Assembly: GCF_016887565.1 (NCBI RefSeq)
Contig: NZ_CP069396.1
Location: forward strand, 5,128,001 to 5,192,000
Source: Archangium violaceum
Lineage (GTDB): Bacteria > Myxococcota > Myxococcia > Myxococcales > Myxococcaceae
DNA: 64,000 bases
Direction: 5' to 3'
Shown here: positions 17,294 through 36,161 of the stretch, piece by piece
Numbering within the stretch: position 1 is the stretch's first letter
Layout: each line of letters begins with the position of its first letter
The notes under the pieces: generated by a model
Database searches by the model: none
Told to the model about the DNA's origin: nothing
What the model saw: only the letters and a program-made list of their open reading frames with translations
Made by a program: the position numbers and the translations under genes

Positions 17294-18352
17294 ATGAGCA
17301 ATCTGGCTCCGGGAGAGTCCCCGGTCCTGTCCTTCCGGCACCTGCTGTCGGACGCGGTCTGTTCCTTCCTCAATGAGGTCGGGTTGGGTCCCGAGCAGGT
17401 GGGGGATCCACTCAGCGAGCTCATGGTGACGCTGTCGCGCTACCGCGAGGAGGGCGAGCCGCTCTTCCCGGTGGCGTTCATGGGAGACGACCTGGAGGGG
17501 ATGCTGCGGGTGCTGGGCGGGAGGGATCCGGTCGCGATCGGGAAGGGCCCTCGGACGCGGGAGACGATCCAGCGGGCGCTCAAGCAGTGCGCGCCCTTGG
17601 GCCAGGGACGGTGGTGGTCGCTGTACATGCTGCTGGTGCCGGAGGGCTTCGCCTACGGCATCTTCCGGACGGATCCCTTCCCGCTGGTGGAGACGCCGCT
17701 GGAGCGGATGCGGAGGGCCGGAGATCGCTCGCTGCGCCTGGTGGGCGTGCTGCAACTGGCGGAGAACATCATCGAGCTGAGGGGGATGGGAGGCCTGTAC
17801 CGGCACGTCTTCCTGTCCGGCGCGAGGGCGGAGGTGACGCTGCCCACGGTGGCCATGGACGAGCTGGCGCTGGGGCTGACGTCGGACCTGAAGGAGCCGG
17901 CGAGGAGCCTGACGCGGGACTTCTACCGGCGGGTGCTCTTCGAGGCGATGCAGGCCTCGCACGGCACGCTGGTGGCGGTGTTGCCCAGGAGGAGCACGGG
18001 CTCGCCTCTGTTCGTGGATGGGGTGTTGCTGGAGGAGCCGATCGACATGGTGGCGCGGGTGATGCGCTACCACGAGAGCCCGGACGTGGAGGCGGCGTCG
18101 GCGGTGAGCTCGGCGGCGCAGCTGCTGCGGGGGATGATGGCCACGGATGGAATCACGGTGCTGCGCTCGGACGGGTGCATCCTGGGCTACAACGTCTTCA
18201 TCCGGCACCCGGAGACGCTGATCCGCGAGCCCGCGCGCGTGGGAGGCGCGCGGCGGCGGACGTACGAGGTGCTATGCGCCTGGGTGGGACGGGAGCTGAC
18301 GACCGCCTTCTTCCGCTCGCAGGATGGCGCCATCGCCTGCTGTCGCGACTGA
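17294..18352 (+). CDS. DisA-N/DACNV-like nucleotide-domain protein
   Basis: A 352-residue soluble protein with GGAG before the ATG. The last 110 residues resemble the diadenylate-cyclase (DisA-N) fold: ATDGITVLRSDGCILGYNVF in the position of the DGA region, then GGARRRTYEVLCAW in the position of the GTRHRAA motif, then SQDGAIAC where DisA has SEETG.I. The canonical DGA and RHR residues are altered. It is therefore more likely a non-cyclising nucleotide-sensor relative (the DACNV type) than an active c-di-AMP synthase. The N-terminal 230 residues are unassigned. The 3' end overlaps the convergent desaturase-family gene by 81 bases. Confidence 0.7.
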   Translation: MSNLAPGESPVLSFRHLLSDAVCSFLNEVGLGPEQVGDPLSELMVTLSRYREEGEPLFPVAFMGDDLEGMLRVLGGRDPVAIGKGPRTRETIQRALKQCAPLGQGRWWSLYMLLVPEGFAYGIFRTDPFPLVETPLERMRRAGDRSLRLVGVLQLAENIIELRGMGGLYRHVFLSGARAEVTLPTVAMDELALGLTSDLKEPARSLTRDFYRRVLFEAMQASHGTLVAVLPRRSTGSPLFVDGVLLEEPIDMVARVMRYHESPDVEAASAVSSAAQLLRGMMATDGITVLRSDGCILGYNVFIRHPETLIREPARVGGARRRTYEVLCAWVGRELTTAFFRSQDGAIACCRD

Positions 18353-19189
18353 GGCCTCCGGCGGCTTCCAGGCGGGGTTGCGGAAGACGAGGCCGAGACG
18401 GACGCGCAGCGGGTTGGGGCGGAGCACGTCGCGGACGATGGCGGCGTACTCGTGGAAGGCGATGCGCACGGGGTTGTACGTCTGGATGTTCTTGGTGAGG
18501 CCGTAGACGGGGCGCTCGTCCTCGGGCTGGAAGGTGCCGAAGAGCCGGTCCCAGATGATGAGGATGCCGGCGTAGTTGCGATCCAGGTAGCGCGGGTTGG
18601 AGCCGTGGTGGACGCGGTGGTGCGAGGGCGTGTTGAGCACCCACTCGAGCGGACCCATGCGGCCGATGGACTCGGTGTGGATCCAGAACTGGTAGAGCAG
18701 GCTGAGGGCGTGCTGGGTGAGGATGAGGGCGGGGTGGAAGCCGAGCAGGGCGAGGGGTGCCCAGAAGAGCAGACCCGTCATGGGGGTCCACGTCTGCCGC
18801 AGGGCGGTGGAGAGGTTGTAGTGCTGGCTGGAGTGGTGCACCACGTGCGAGGCCCAGAAGAAGCGGGACTCGTGATGGACGCGGTGGAACCAGTAGTAGC
18901 AGAGGTCCTCGGCGAAGAAGAGCGCCACCCAGGTGAGCACGCCGGTGCCGAGCTTGAAGGGGGAGAGCTCGTAGAGGGCGAGGTAGAAGGCGTACTCGAC
19001 GCCTTTCCAGAGCATGTAGATGAGGGAGTAGACGGTGCCCATGGTGAGGCTGGCCGCGGTGTCCTTGACGGCGTAGCCCACGAGACCTTCCTCGCGGTGG
19101 CGTGCGAGCCAGACGCTCTCGATGACCATCAAGAGGATGAACGCCGGAGTGGCGAGCTGGGTGGGATCGAAGGAAGGAAGGTCAGCCAT
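18272..19189 (-). CDS. Sterol desaturase / fatty acid hydroxylase family membrane protein
   Basis: A 305-residue integral membrane protein starting MADLPSFDPTQLATPAFILL. The di-iron histidine boxes are complete: WFHRVHHE (about 115), HVVHHSSQHYN (about 130) and HHRVHHGSN (about 215). Several hydrophobic spans surround them. The family inserts oxygen or double bonds into sterols, fatty acids or ether lipids (alkylglycerol monooxygenase lies in this group). The start is 11 bases after the TetR-family gene, so the two form a regulator-enzyme operon. The C-terminal 25 residues (ASVATAGDGAILRAEEGGRQ...) are low-complexity and overlap the opposite gene, which suggests the stop has drifted. Confidence 0.9.
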   Translation of the reverse strand: MADLPSFDPTQLATPAFILLMVIESVWLARHREEGLVGYAVKDTAASLTMGTVYSLIYMLWKGVEYAFYLALYELSPFKLGTGVLTWVALFFAEDLCYYWFHRVHHESRFFWASHVVHHSSQHYNLSTALRQTWTPMTGLLFWAPLALLGFHPALILTQHALSLLYQFWIHTESIGRMGPLEWVLNTPSHHRVHHGSNPRYLDRNYAGILIIWDRLFGTFQPEDERPVYGLTKNIQTYNPVRIAFHEYAAIVRDVLRPNPLRVRLGLVFRNPAWKPPEASVATAGDGAILRAEEGGRQLPSHPGA

Positions 19190-19200
19190 GGTGGGACTCG

Positions 19201-19836
19201 CTAGGGCTGGGGTGGAGAGGAGAGGGTGCGGCGAGCGAGCTGGGTGAGGAGGGCGAGCATCTGGCGGTGATCGGGATTGGCGGGGAGGGCGACGCCGCCG
19301 ACGGCGGCACCCTGGACGGCGTTGAGGATGAGCTCGATGGTGGCGTCGAAGTCGGGGTGGGAGGAGGCGGCGCCGGGGAAGAGCTCGCGAGCGACCTGGT
19401 GGAGGTGGCGGCGGTGGGGCGGGTCCACGGATCCGAGGGCCGAGGCGAGCTCCGCGTCGGTGCGCGCGGCGATGTACAGCTCGAGGGCGGCGATCAGCTC
19501 GGGGCGCTGGTAGATGGACCACAGGCGCTCGATGGCCAGGGAGACGCGGTCCGGATTGGGGATGGCGTCGAGACCGTCGCGGTACTCGGAGATGAGCCTG
19601 GGGAAGAGGTGGGCGACGGCGGCGGCGAGTAGCTCGGCCTTGGTGGGGAAGTGCTTGAACAGGGCGCCCTGGGAGATGCCGGCGCGCTGGGCGATGGCGA
19701 TGGTGGTCGCCTGGGCGTAGCCGAGCTCGACGAGACACTCGACGGTGGCCTCGAGCAGCTTGAGGCGGGTGGAGTCCCGCCGTTCCTGCTGGGTGCGTCG
19801 GGCGCGGGGAGCGGCCGTCGAGGAGAACTCAGACAT
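19201..19836 (-). CDS. TetR/AcrR-family transcriptional regulator
   Basis: A 211-residue product. The helix-turn-helix lies at residues about 25-70 (QATTIAIAQRAGISQGALFKHFPTK, read as location), followed by an all-helical ligand-binding domain. It is directly upstream of the desaturase-family gene and probably represses that operon. A perfect hyphenated palindrome 35 bases upstream of the start fits an autoregulatory operator. The ligand is unknown, perhaps a lipid. Confidence 0.93.
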   Translation of the reverse strand: MSEFSSTAAPRARRTQQERRDSTRLKLLEATVECLVELGYAQATTIAIAQRAGISQGALFKHFPTKAELLAAAVAHLFPRLISEYRDGLDAIPNPDRVSLAIERLWSIYQRPELIAALELYIAARTDAELASALGSVDPPHRRHLHQVARELFPGAASSHPDFDATIELILNAVQGAAVGGVALPANPDHRQMLALLTQLARRTLSSPPQP

Positions 19837-19870
19837 ACGAGGAGTGTACCGGTCGGCGCTTTAAAAAGAA

Positions 19871-19884
19871 AGTGACCAGTCACT
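19871..19884. promoter_or_regulatory. Candidate TetR operator palindrome
   Basis: The sequence AGTGACCAGTCACT has perfect 6-base arms around a 2-base centre, and sits 35 bases upstream of the TetR start codon in a locally AT-richer stretch (TTTAAAAAGAAAGTG). TetR-family operators are commonly such palindromes next to the regulator gene. The TTTAAA nearby may be part of the promoter. Binding is inferred. Confidence 0.6.
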
Positions 19885-19931
19885 CACTAAATGGAATACC
19901 CCCGTCTCCCGAGAGGAGACCGAGCAACCAA

Positions 19932-20123
19932 CCCCTCTCCCTCTGGGAGAGGGTCAGGGTGAGGGTATTCCTTCCAGTGCCCTCACTCGTGTGACAGCGC
20001 ACGGGGGCAACCCGAGTGCTCCCCATACCCTCACCCCGTCCCTCTCCCAGAGGGAGAGGGTCTGACTTGATTGGCCATTGTGTAGGTCCCCTCTCCCTCT
20101 GGGAGAGGGCTAGGGTGAGGGTA
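19932..20123. repeat. Three copies of a GC-rich palindromic intergenic repeat
   Basis: The 313-base gap between the TetR gene and the GTPase holds three copies of the unit CCCTCTCCCTCTGGGAGAGG followed by GGTCAGGGTGAGGGTA. They lie at about 19932-19967, 20025-20061 (inverted) and 20088-20123. Each contains an inverted repeat that would fold into a stem of CCCTCTCCC/GGGAGAGGG. No gene is seen here. The elements resemble REP/BIME-type dispersed repeats and may also act as bidirectional terminators between the flanking minus-strand genes. Confidence 0.8.
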
Positions 20124-20149
20124 AGTACCCCCGTCCTCCCCGCCGTGCC

Positions 20150-21439
20150 TCACCCGTCGGTCAGAGCCCGGTCCGGATGAGCCTCGGCGGAAGCGCGAGT
20201 GGACTGGAACAGGTTCCGAGCCTCCTCGGCCGAAACACCACGCAGAAAGAAGGCCCGCGCCGCAGCCCCGATGGCGAGAGTCCCGGCGAAGGCAACAGCC
20301 CCGGAGACGACACTCCCCGCGCCAGGAAAAACGAACTTGATGAGAGCGCGAGCGGCCTCGCGAAGAGCGAAGGCGGCGCCGACGTTGACGCCGAGGGCGG
20401 CGAGGAACTCGGTGGAGGCCTTGAGGTCCAGCTGTCGGCCGGAGATCCACGCGATGCCGACGATGAGGCTGACCTGTGCGGAGGTGATGGGGATGATGTC
20501 GGCGATGGGGATGGGGACGACGGCGAGGCCCATGCAGAGGGAGGCCATGGCGCGGGTGAGGGCGTTGGCGAGCTCCTCCTGGAGGGCGCGGACGCGAGTC
20601 ACACGGGCGAGGACGAGCCGGCCCTGTTCGGGAAGCTCGCGAAAGAGGACCTGGGCGAGCTCGCCCAGCCTCCATCGCTCGTCGGAGCGGATGGTCCCAT
20701 CGGGGCGCCAGGACAGGTAGGAGGAGACGCCCATGACGGTGACGAGCTCGCCGCGCAGCTCATCGCGGGAGCGGATCTTCTCGCGCAGCTGACGCTCGAC
20801 GGCCTCGACGTGGCGGAGCTTCTCCTGGAGGTCGGAGGGGTCCTGGGAGTCGGGGTGGTGGAGGTCGGTGCGCTTGGGCTCGAGCAGGTCGCAGTGGGTG
20901 GCGACGGCGAGGAGGGGAGGGCGGGAGCCGTGGGCCTGCTCGACGGCGGAGACGATCTGCGCGAGCACATCCAGGTCGGCGTCGATGGCGGCATCGACCT
21001 CGGTGGACTTGACGAGGAAGAGGAGGGCGTCGGGGGCCTTGCGGCGGACCTCGTCGAGGATGGAGTCGAGGGGGGTATCGGCCTCATCGGCCTCCTCGGG
21101 GCGGGAGCCCTCCTGGATGCCGCGGGTGTCGAGGATGGAGAGGGTGCCGAGCTCGCCGTGGACATCGAACCAGCGCCCGCGGCCGGTCTGTGCCTTGACG
21201 TGACCGACCTCGGCGACGCGGGCGCCGAAGAGGGCGTTGATGAGGGAGGACTTGCCGGAGCCGCGGCGGCCCACGAGGACGAGGTTGGGCGAGCGCTGTT
21301 CGAGCAGGAGGGCGCGCAGGTGGGCGATCTTCTGGCGGATGTCGCGGGCGAGCGGATCCGGGACGCGGTCCAGCAGCTCCTCCAGGCGGCGGATCGTCTC
21401 GGCGATCTCCTGGAACGTCGGCTCGTTCGTTTGGGCCAT
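20150..21439 (-). CDS. Membrane-associated GTPase with C-terminal DUF697-like region
   Basis: A 429-residue product. G1 is GRRGSGKSSLINALFG (near 57), G3 is LDTRG (near 104) and G4 appears as THCDL, an altered form of NKxD. The C-terminal 160 residues contain the hydrophobic segments SLCMGLAVVPIPIADIIPIT and a second Ala-rich span. This is similar to the YcjF/DUF697 group, which forms membrane hairpins next to an Era-like GTPase. The role in that group is poorly known (stress, membrane homeostasis). It is separated from the exporter gene by 48 bases containing a short ATGGCCAT palindrome, and is probably a separate unit. Confidence 0.85.
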   Translation of the reverse strand: MAQTNEPTFQEIAETIRRLEELLDRVPDPLARDIRQKIAHLRALLLEQRSPNLVLVGRRGSGKSSLINALFGARVAEVGHVKAQTGRGRWFDVHGELGTLSILDTRGIQEGSRPEEADEADTPLDSILDEVRRKAPDALLFLVKSTEVDAAIDADLDVLAQIVSAVEQAHGSRPPLLAVATHCDLLEPKRTDLHHPDSQDPSDLQEKLRHVEAVERQLREKIRSRDELRGELVTVMGVSSYLSWRPDGTIRSDERWRLGELAQVLFRELPEQGRLVLARVTRVRALQEELANALTRAMASLCMGLAVVPIPIADIIPITSAQVSLIVGIAWISGRQLDLKASTEFLAALGVNVGAAFALREAARALIKFVFPGAGSVVSGAVAFAGTLAIGAAARAFFLRGVSAEEARNLFQSTRASAEAHPDRALTDG

Positions 21440-21487
21440 GGGGGTTCCCCTTCGGGTATGGCCATACCATACGGGGGAGGGCGCGGC

Positions 21488-23124
21488 TCAAGCGGGGGCC
21501 GACGCACTGCTCTCCACGGGTTGGACGAGCCTGCCGGACATCAGGTGGAGGAGGCGGTCGGCCACCGGGAAATAACGGTCGTCGTGAGTGATGACGAGGA
21601 CCGCCTTGCCCTTGCGTTTCAGGTCCGGCAGCAGCTCCCGGTAGAAGATGTTCCGGAAGGTGGGATCCTGATCCGCCGCCCACTCGTCGAACACGTAGAC
21701 GGGGCGGTCCTCCAGGTAGGCCACGAGCAGGGCGAGCCGCTTGCGCTGCCCCTGAGAGAGCGCGGTGGTGGAGAGCACCCCGTCCTCGCTGATCCGCACC
21801 TTGTGATCGAGCTGCAGCCGCGACAGGTATCCCTGGACCTGCTCGCGCGAGCGGGTCCTGGCCAGGCCCAGCAGGCTCTCGAACAGGTAGAAGTCGGAGA
21901 ACACCGTGGAGAAGAGCTGGCGATAGCGCGCCCGTTGCGCCCCGGTGACGACAGGGACTCCATCCAGGAGGATCTCTCCGTCTTCCGGGAGGTAGAGCCC
22001 CGTGAGCAGCTTGGCCAGCGTGGTCTTCCCGCTCCCATTGCCTCCCACCAGGAAGACCAGCTCACCCGGCCTCAAGGTCAGGTGGATGGGACCGAGGGTG
22101 AAGGGAGTGTCCTCCTGCTCCCGGTAGTACGTGTGAGTGACCCCCACCAGCTCCAGCCGAGTGAAGCCACGGGGCTCGGGCTCCAGCGGGGCCGTCGGCT
22201 CCGCGCCCGGGTCCAGCTCCGGCAACAGCTGGAGCTTCCGCAACGCGACGTTCCCCTGCCCCAGGAAACGGAGGTTGCTCAGCACCAGGTTCAACGGTTC
22301 CTGGAGGTAGAGGATCGTGAGGACGTACCCCACCAGGACGCGCGAGTCGAGCTCCTGGAACCTCGGCAGGACGAACAGCAGCAGCCCGATGAAGGCGAAG
22401 TACAGGAACAGCCCCCAGCTCCCGCTGGCGGAGTAGAGCTGATGGCTGCGCGTGGACAGGCGCTTCACGTCCCGGGCACTGGGCTCCAGGCACTCGGTGA
22501 GGAAGGCCTCGCGCCGGCCCGGGTGCAGCTTCAGCTCCTTGATGCCCTCGATGAGACCGCGCAGATGTTTGAAGAGCGAGTCCTGCCGGTCTCGCGCGTG
22601 GAACAACAGCTTGCGGGCCCAGGCGGACGGCAGCCAATAGCTCAGCACGCCGAACGCCAGGAAGCCCGACATGACGAGGAAGAGGGGCCACGACAGCCCG
22701 GCCAGGACGACGAGACAGCCGGCGCCGATCGCCAGGCTGACCAGGATGAAGGGAAGCACTCCCAGGCAGTCGCTCAGCGCACGGATGTCATCCACGAGCA
22801 TGGCCGTCAGCCGGTGCGTGCCCATCTCCTCCAGGTGACGCAGCGGGATTCCCAGGAGCTGACGGCAGAGCCTGGCGCGGAGTGCGAACACCGCGCCGAA
22901 CTGGACCCGGCCCAGCAGGAACTGGGAGGCGATTCGCGCCAGCAGCGCGACCAGCCCGCAGGCCACGAAGCCGGGCACCACCGGGAAGCCCGGGGGCGTG
23001 CTGTGCGTGAGCACGCCGTTGATCAGCCAGAGCAACGCCCCGCTGGCGGCTCCGGAGACGAGCCCGAAGAACACCACCAGCAGGACGGCCACCCGGGACT
23101 CCCGCATCAACAGGGCGAGGAGCT

Positions 23125-23128
<4 letters not shown>
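21488..23128 (-). CDS. PvdE/SyrD-type (cyclic) peptide exporter, ABC half-transporter
   Basis: A 546-residue fusion. Six membrane helices occupy about 1-320, and an ATPase domain the rest: Walker A VGGNGSGKTTLAKLL near 365, signature LSQGQRKRLALLVAYLEDR, Walker B VYVFDEWAADQDP, and a final ITHDDRYF switch. The DEWAADQDP sequence is a hallmark of the cyclic-peptide/siderophore-precursor exporter subfamily. The start overlaps the megasynthase stop by ATGA, so it is the last gene of the biosynthetic operon. It most likely moves the product or its acylated precursor to the periplasm. In pyoverdine systems the matching transporter (PvdE) exports an acylated precursor that is matured outside the cytosol. 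Confidence 0.9.
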
Positions 23129-33762
<10,634 letters not shown>

Positions 33763-33866
33763 GAGAGGTCCTTGCCGCGAGCGGGACTCACTCGGCCCCT
33801 GGGACGCGGCTCTCCGGTATGAGTGGAGGCCTCTCTGTTTGTGATGGAGGCCGGTGTCCCTGGACG

Positions 33867-34805
33867 TCAGGGGTCCTCGGCCAGGCGGAACCCGATGACG
33901 CTGGACGAGTCGGGGACGGGACCGTGCCGGCGGTGGCAGCGCGCCAGATCCTGGAACTTGTCGAAGGCGCCCCCGCGGGTGATGCGATAGCGGCCGAGCT
34001 TCTGGAGGATCTCGTCCTCGATGAGTCTTCCGCCAGGGTAGGGCCGGTACTCGTCGGCGACGTACTCCTCGACATTGCCGGCCATGTCGAGGGCCCCGAA
34101 GGGGGAGCGGCCCCCGGGGAAGATGCCGACGGGCGTTGCCGAGAGCAGACCCGCCTCGCGGGTGTTGGCCAGGTCCTCCGAGAAGCGTTCCCCCCAGGGG
34201 AAGCTGCGAGCCTCTGGCCCGGAGGCGGCATATTCCCATTCGAACTCGGTGGGCAGGCGGAAGCGTCGGCCGGTTCGTGAGGAGAGCCATGCCGCGTAGG
34301 CCTCCGCGGCCCGGGGCGAGAGGGTGTGGACCGGCTGGTTGGCCGCGGCGAAGCCCACGCGCCCGAAGCTCCAGGAGGAGGGCAGCTCGCCGAGTGGGTT
34401 CTCCTTCAAGAACGCGATGAACTCCAGGTTGGTGACCGGATACCGGCCGAGGCGGAAGGAGCGGAGCTCGACCTGGAAGCGCGGGGATTCCTTCTCGAGC
34501 CACTCACGTTGGACGCCAAGCCAGTCGTATTCTTCCTGAAGGGCATCGAGGCGGGAGGGCTCGACGCCGATCGTCGCGACCCCCGCCGGGATGTCGACCA
34601 TGGGCGGGTCGAACACCCGGATGCGGGGATCGCCAGACAAGCCCAGCAGGAGCCCCGAGGCCAGTCTCCGCTCCAGCCGTTCGGAGGGCTCCTCGGCGAG
34701 CACCGCGAGCCTCTCCACGTCCAGCCCCCGGAGCGATCGGAGCTCCGCGGACAGATCCTCCGCGGTGGGTGGGACGTAGTCCTCGAGCGGGGAAAAGCCA
34801 GACAT
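33867..34805 (-). CDS. FGE/SUMF1-like protein (ToxD/PvdO-type)
   Basis: A 312-residue protein with CAGGAG before the start. The FGE-sulfatase fold is visible from about residue 70: DIPAGVATIGV, FRLGRYPVTNLEFIAFL, FRLPTEFEWEYAA, DMAGNVEEYVADEY, ITRGGAFD and the terminal VIGFRLAE. The N-terminal 65 residues are extra. Family members bind Ca or catalyse O2-dependent chemistry (formylglycine, EgtB/OvoA C-S bond formation, PvdO maturation). The copper-binding cysteines of true FGE are not obvious, so it is not a sulfatase activator. From memory, a protein of this type (ToxD) is essential for toxoflavin. Its place among GTP cyclohydrolase II, WD40 and RibD-like genes supports that role. Confidence 0.85.
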   Translation of the reverse strand: MSGFSPLEDYVPPTAEDLSAELRSLRGLDVERLAVLAEEPSERLERRLASGLLLGLSGDPRIRVFDPPMVDIPAGVATIGVEPSRLDALQEEYDWLGVQREWLEKESPRFQVELRSFRLGRYPVTNLEFIAFLKENPLGELPSSWSFGRVGFAAANQPVHTLSPRAAEAYAAWLSSRTGRRFRLPTEFEWEYAASGPEARSFPWGERFSEDLANTREAGLLSATPVGIFPGGRSPFGALDMAGNVEEYVADEYRPYPGGRLIEDEILQKLGRYRITRGGAFDKFQDLARCHRRHGPVPDSSSVIGFRLAEDP

Positions 34806-34835
34806 GGACGTCTCCTGGAAGGAAGCTGTCTGTCT

Positions 34836-36161
34836 TCAGACGTTGGCGCAAGCGGGCTCCTCCTGGAGCTCCATGACGGCGGGAATGGAGTCCAGGCCCT
34901 CCAGCAGCTTGCTCGTGGAGGGGAGCAGGTATTCGGTCAGCAGATCATCACCCAGGCGGGCGTGAGCGAAGGGATGCAGCCGGAGGCCCGTGCCATCGGG
35001 AGCGGAGAGGCCCAGACGGTACCGGAGGCCCCCTCCGATGGTTGGTGCCGTGAAGACATGGGCCAGATCCAGCAGGCCGGCTTCGGCCAGGGCGGAGAGC
35101 AGACGTGGACCCCCTTCCACCATGATGCTGTGGAGGGGCCGGCTCACCCGCTCGGCCAGGAGGGGATCCTCCAGGGCCGCGTACAGGCGGGCCACCGTCG
35201 AGGCTCCCGCTGGGAGCGGTACCAGGTGGACCTGCTCGAGGCCACGGGCCTGGAGCCGCTCGCGCCGGGCTTCCGTGAGCGCTGCTTCGTCCACCAGCAG
35301 GACGGTGGGCGTCTCCGCGGTGAAGGTGCGCTGGAGCAACGTCCGCCATTGCTCCTCGGGGCAGGAGAGGATGCGCGCGTTCGGATCGAAGAGCAGGCGG
35401 ATGGGCTGACGATGATGCGGTCCTTGGCACGAGCGCACCGTGAGGGCGGGGTGATCGGCCAGCACCGTGCCCGCGCCCACGAGGATGGCGTCGTATTTCT
35501 GGCGGAGCCAGTGGGTATAGGCGCGGGACTCGGGGCCGGAGATCCATTGGGAGCGACCGCTGTCGTAGGCGAGCTGGCCATCGAGTGTCTGGGCCCACTT
35601 GGCGGCCATCAGGGGGCGACTGGCGAGGTGCCAGAACAGGAAGGGCAGGTGCCAGGCGATCAGCTCGTCGCGCAGCACTCCAAAGCGGAGCTCCACGCCG
35701 GCCCGGCGCAGGCGGCGCAGTCCGCCACCGGCGACCAGGGGGTTGGGATCCACCAGCCCGATGACGCAGCGGGCGAAGCCGCAGCTCTCCACCAGGTCCA
35801 CGCACGGTGGCTGCCGGCCCGTATGGGAGCAGGGCTCCAGCGTCACGTAGAGCGTCGCGCCGCGGAGCCGCGAGCGGTCCGCCACGCTGTCGATGGCGAC
35901 CCGCTCGGCATGCCGCCCGCCATGGACCTCGGTCGCTCCCTCCGCGAGGACGCGGCCCTCCTTGACGATCACACAACCCACCGTGGGGTTCGGGTTGCTA
36001 CGGCCACAGGCGGACATGGCCCGCTCCAGCGCGAGCCGCATCCAGTACGCGTCATCTTCCCGAGAGGGCCGCTCCACCGGCTCGGTCCCGTACTGGAGCG
36101 GGTCCGGCAGTGTGCGGGAGAACAGCCCCCCGCTACCAAAGCCCCTTCGCAAGGAGATCAC
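34836..36161 (-). CDS. RibD-like bifunctional deaminase-reductase (ToxE-type)
   Basis: A 441-residue product from a GTG that overlaps the WD40 stop (GTGA); an internal ATG at 36041 is less likely because it removes conserved residues EDDAYW. Deaminase domain: HAERVAI zinc/proton-shuttle motif and LEPCSHTGRQPPC (zinc cysteines). Reductase domain from about residue 200: RPLMAAKWAQTLDGQLA, IMVEGGPRLLSAL. In riboflavin synthesis this enzyme converts the GTP cyclohydrolase II product to 5-amino-6-ribitylaminouracil phosphate. A copy inside a PKS-NRPS operon, together with its own GTP cyclohydrolase II, points to a dedicated pyrimidine precursor supply as in toxoflavin (ToxE). No other rib genes are adjacent. 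Confidence 0.9.
   Translation of the reverse strand: MISLRRGFGSGGLFSRTLPDPLQYGTEPVERPSREDDAYWMRLALERAMSACGRSNPNPTVGCVIVKEGRVLAEGATEVHGGRHAERVAIDSVADRSRLRGATLYVTLEPCSHTGRQPPCVDLVESCGFARCVIGLVDPNPLVAGGGLRRLRRAGVELRFGVLRDELIAWHLPFLFWHLASRPLMAAKWAQTLDGQLAYDSGRSQWISGPESRAYTHWLRQKYDAILVGAGTVLADHPALTVRSCQGPHHRQPIRLLFDPNARILSCPEEQWRTLLQRTFTAETPTVLLVDEAALTEARRERLQARGLEQVHLVPLPAGASTVARLYAALEDPLLAERVSRPLHSIMVEGGPRLLSALAEAGLLDLAHVFTAPTIGGGLRYRLGLSAPDGTGLRLHPFAHARLGDDLLTEYLLPSTSKLLEGLDSIPAVMELQEEPACANV

Noticed and set aside
33763-34503. Extension of the PKS-NRPS frame upstream of MTSSVSS
   Set aside because: It overlaps the FGE-like gene in another frame, has shadow-type composition and the chosen ATG has an AAGGA ribosome site.
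33867-34805. Calling the FGE-like gene a sulfatase-activating enzyme
   Set aside because: No sulfatase is nearby and the active-site cysteines of true FGE are not evident.
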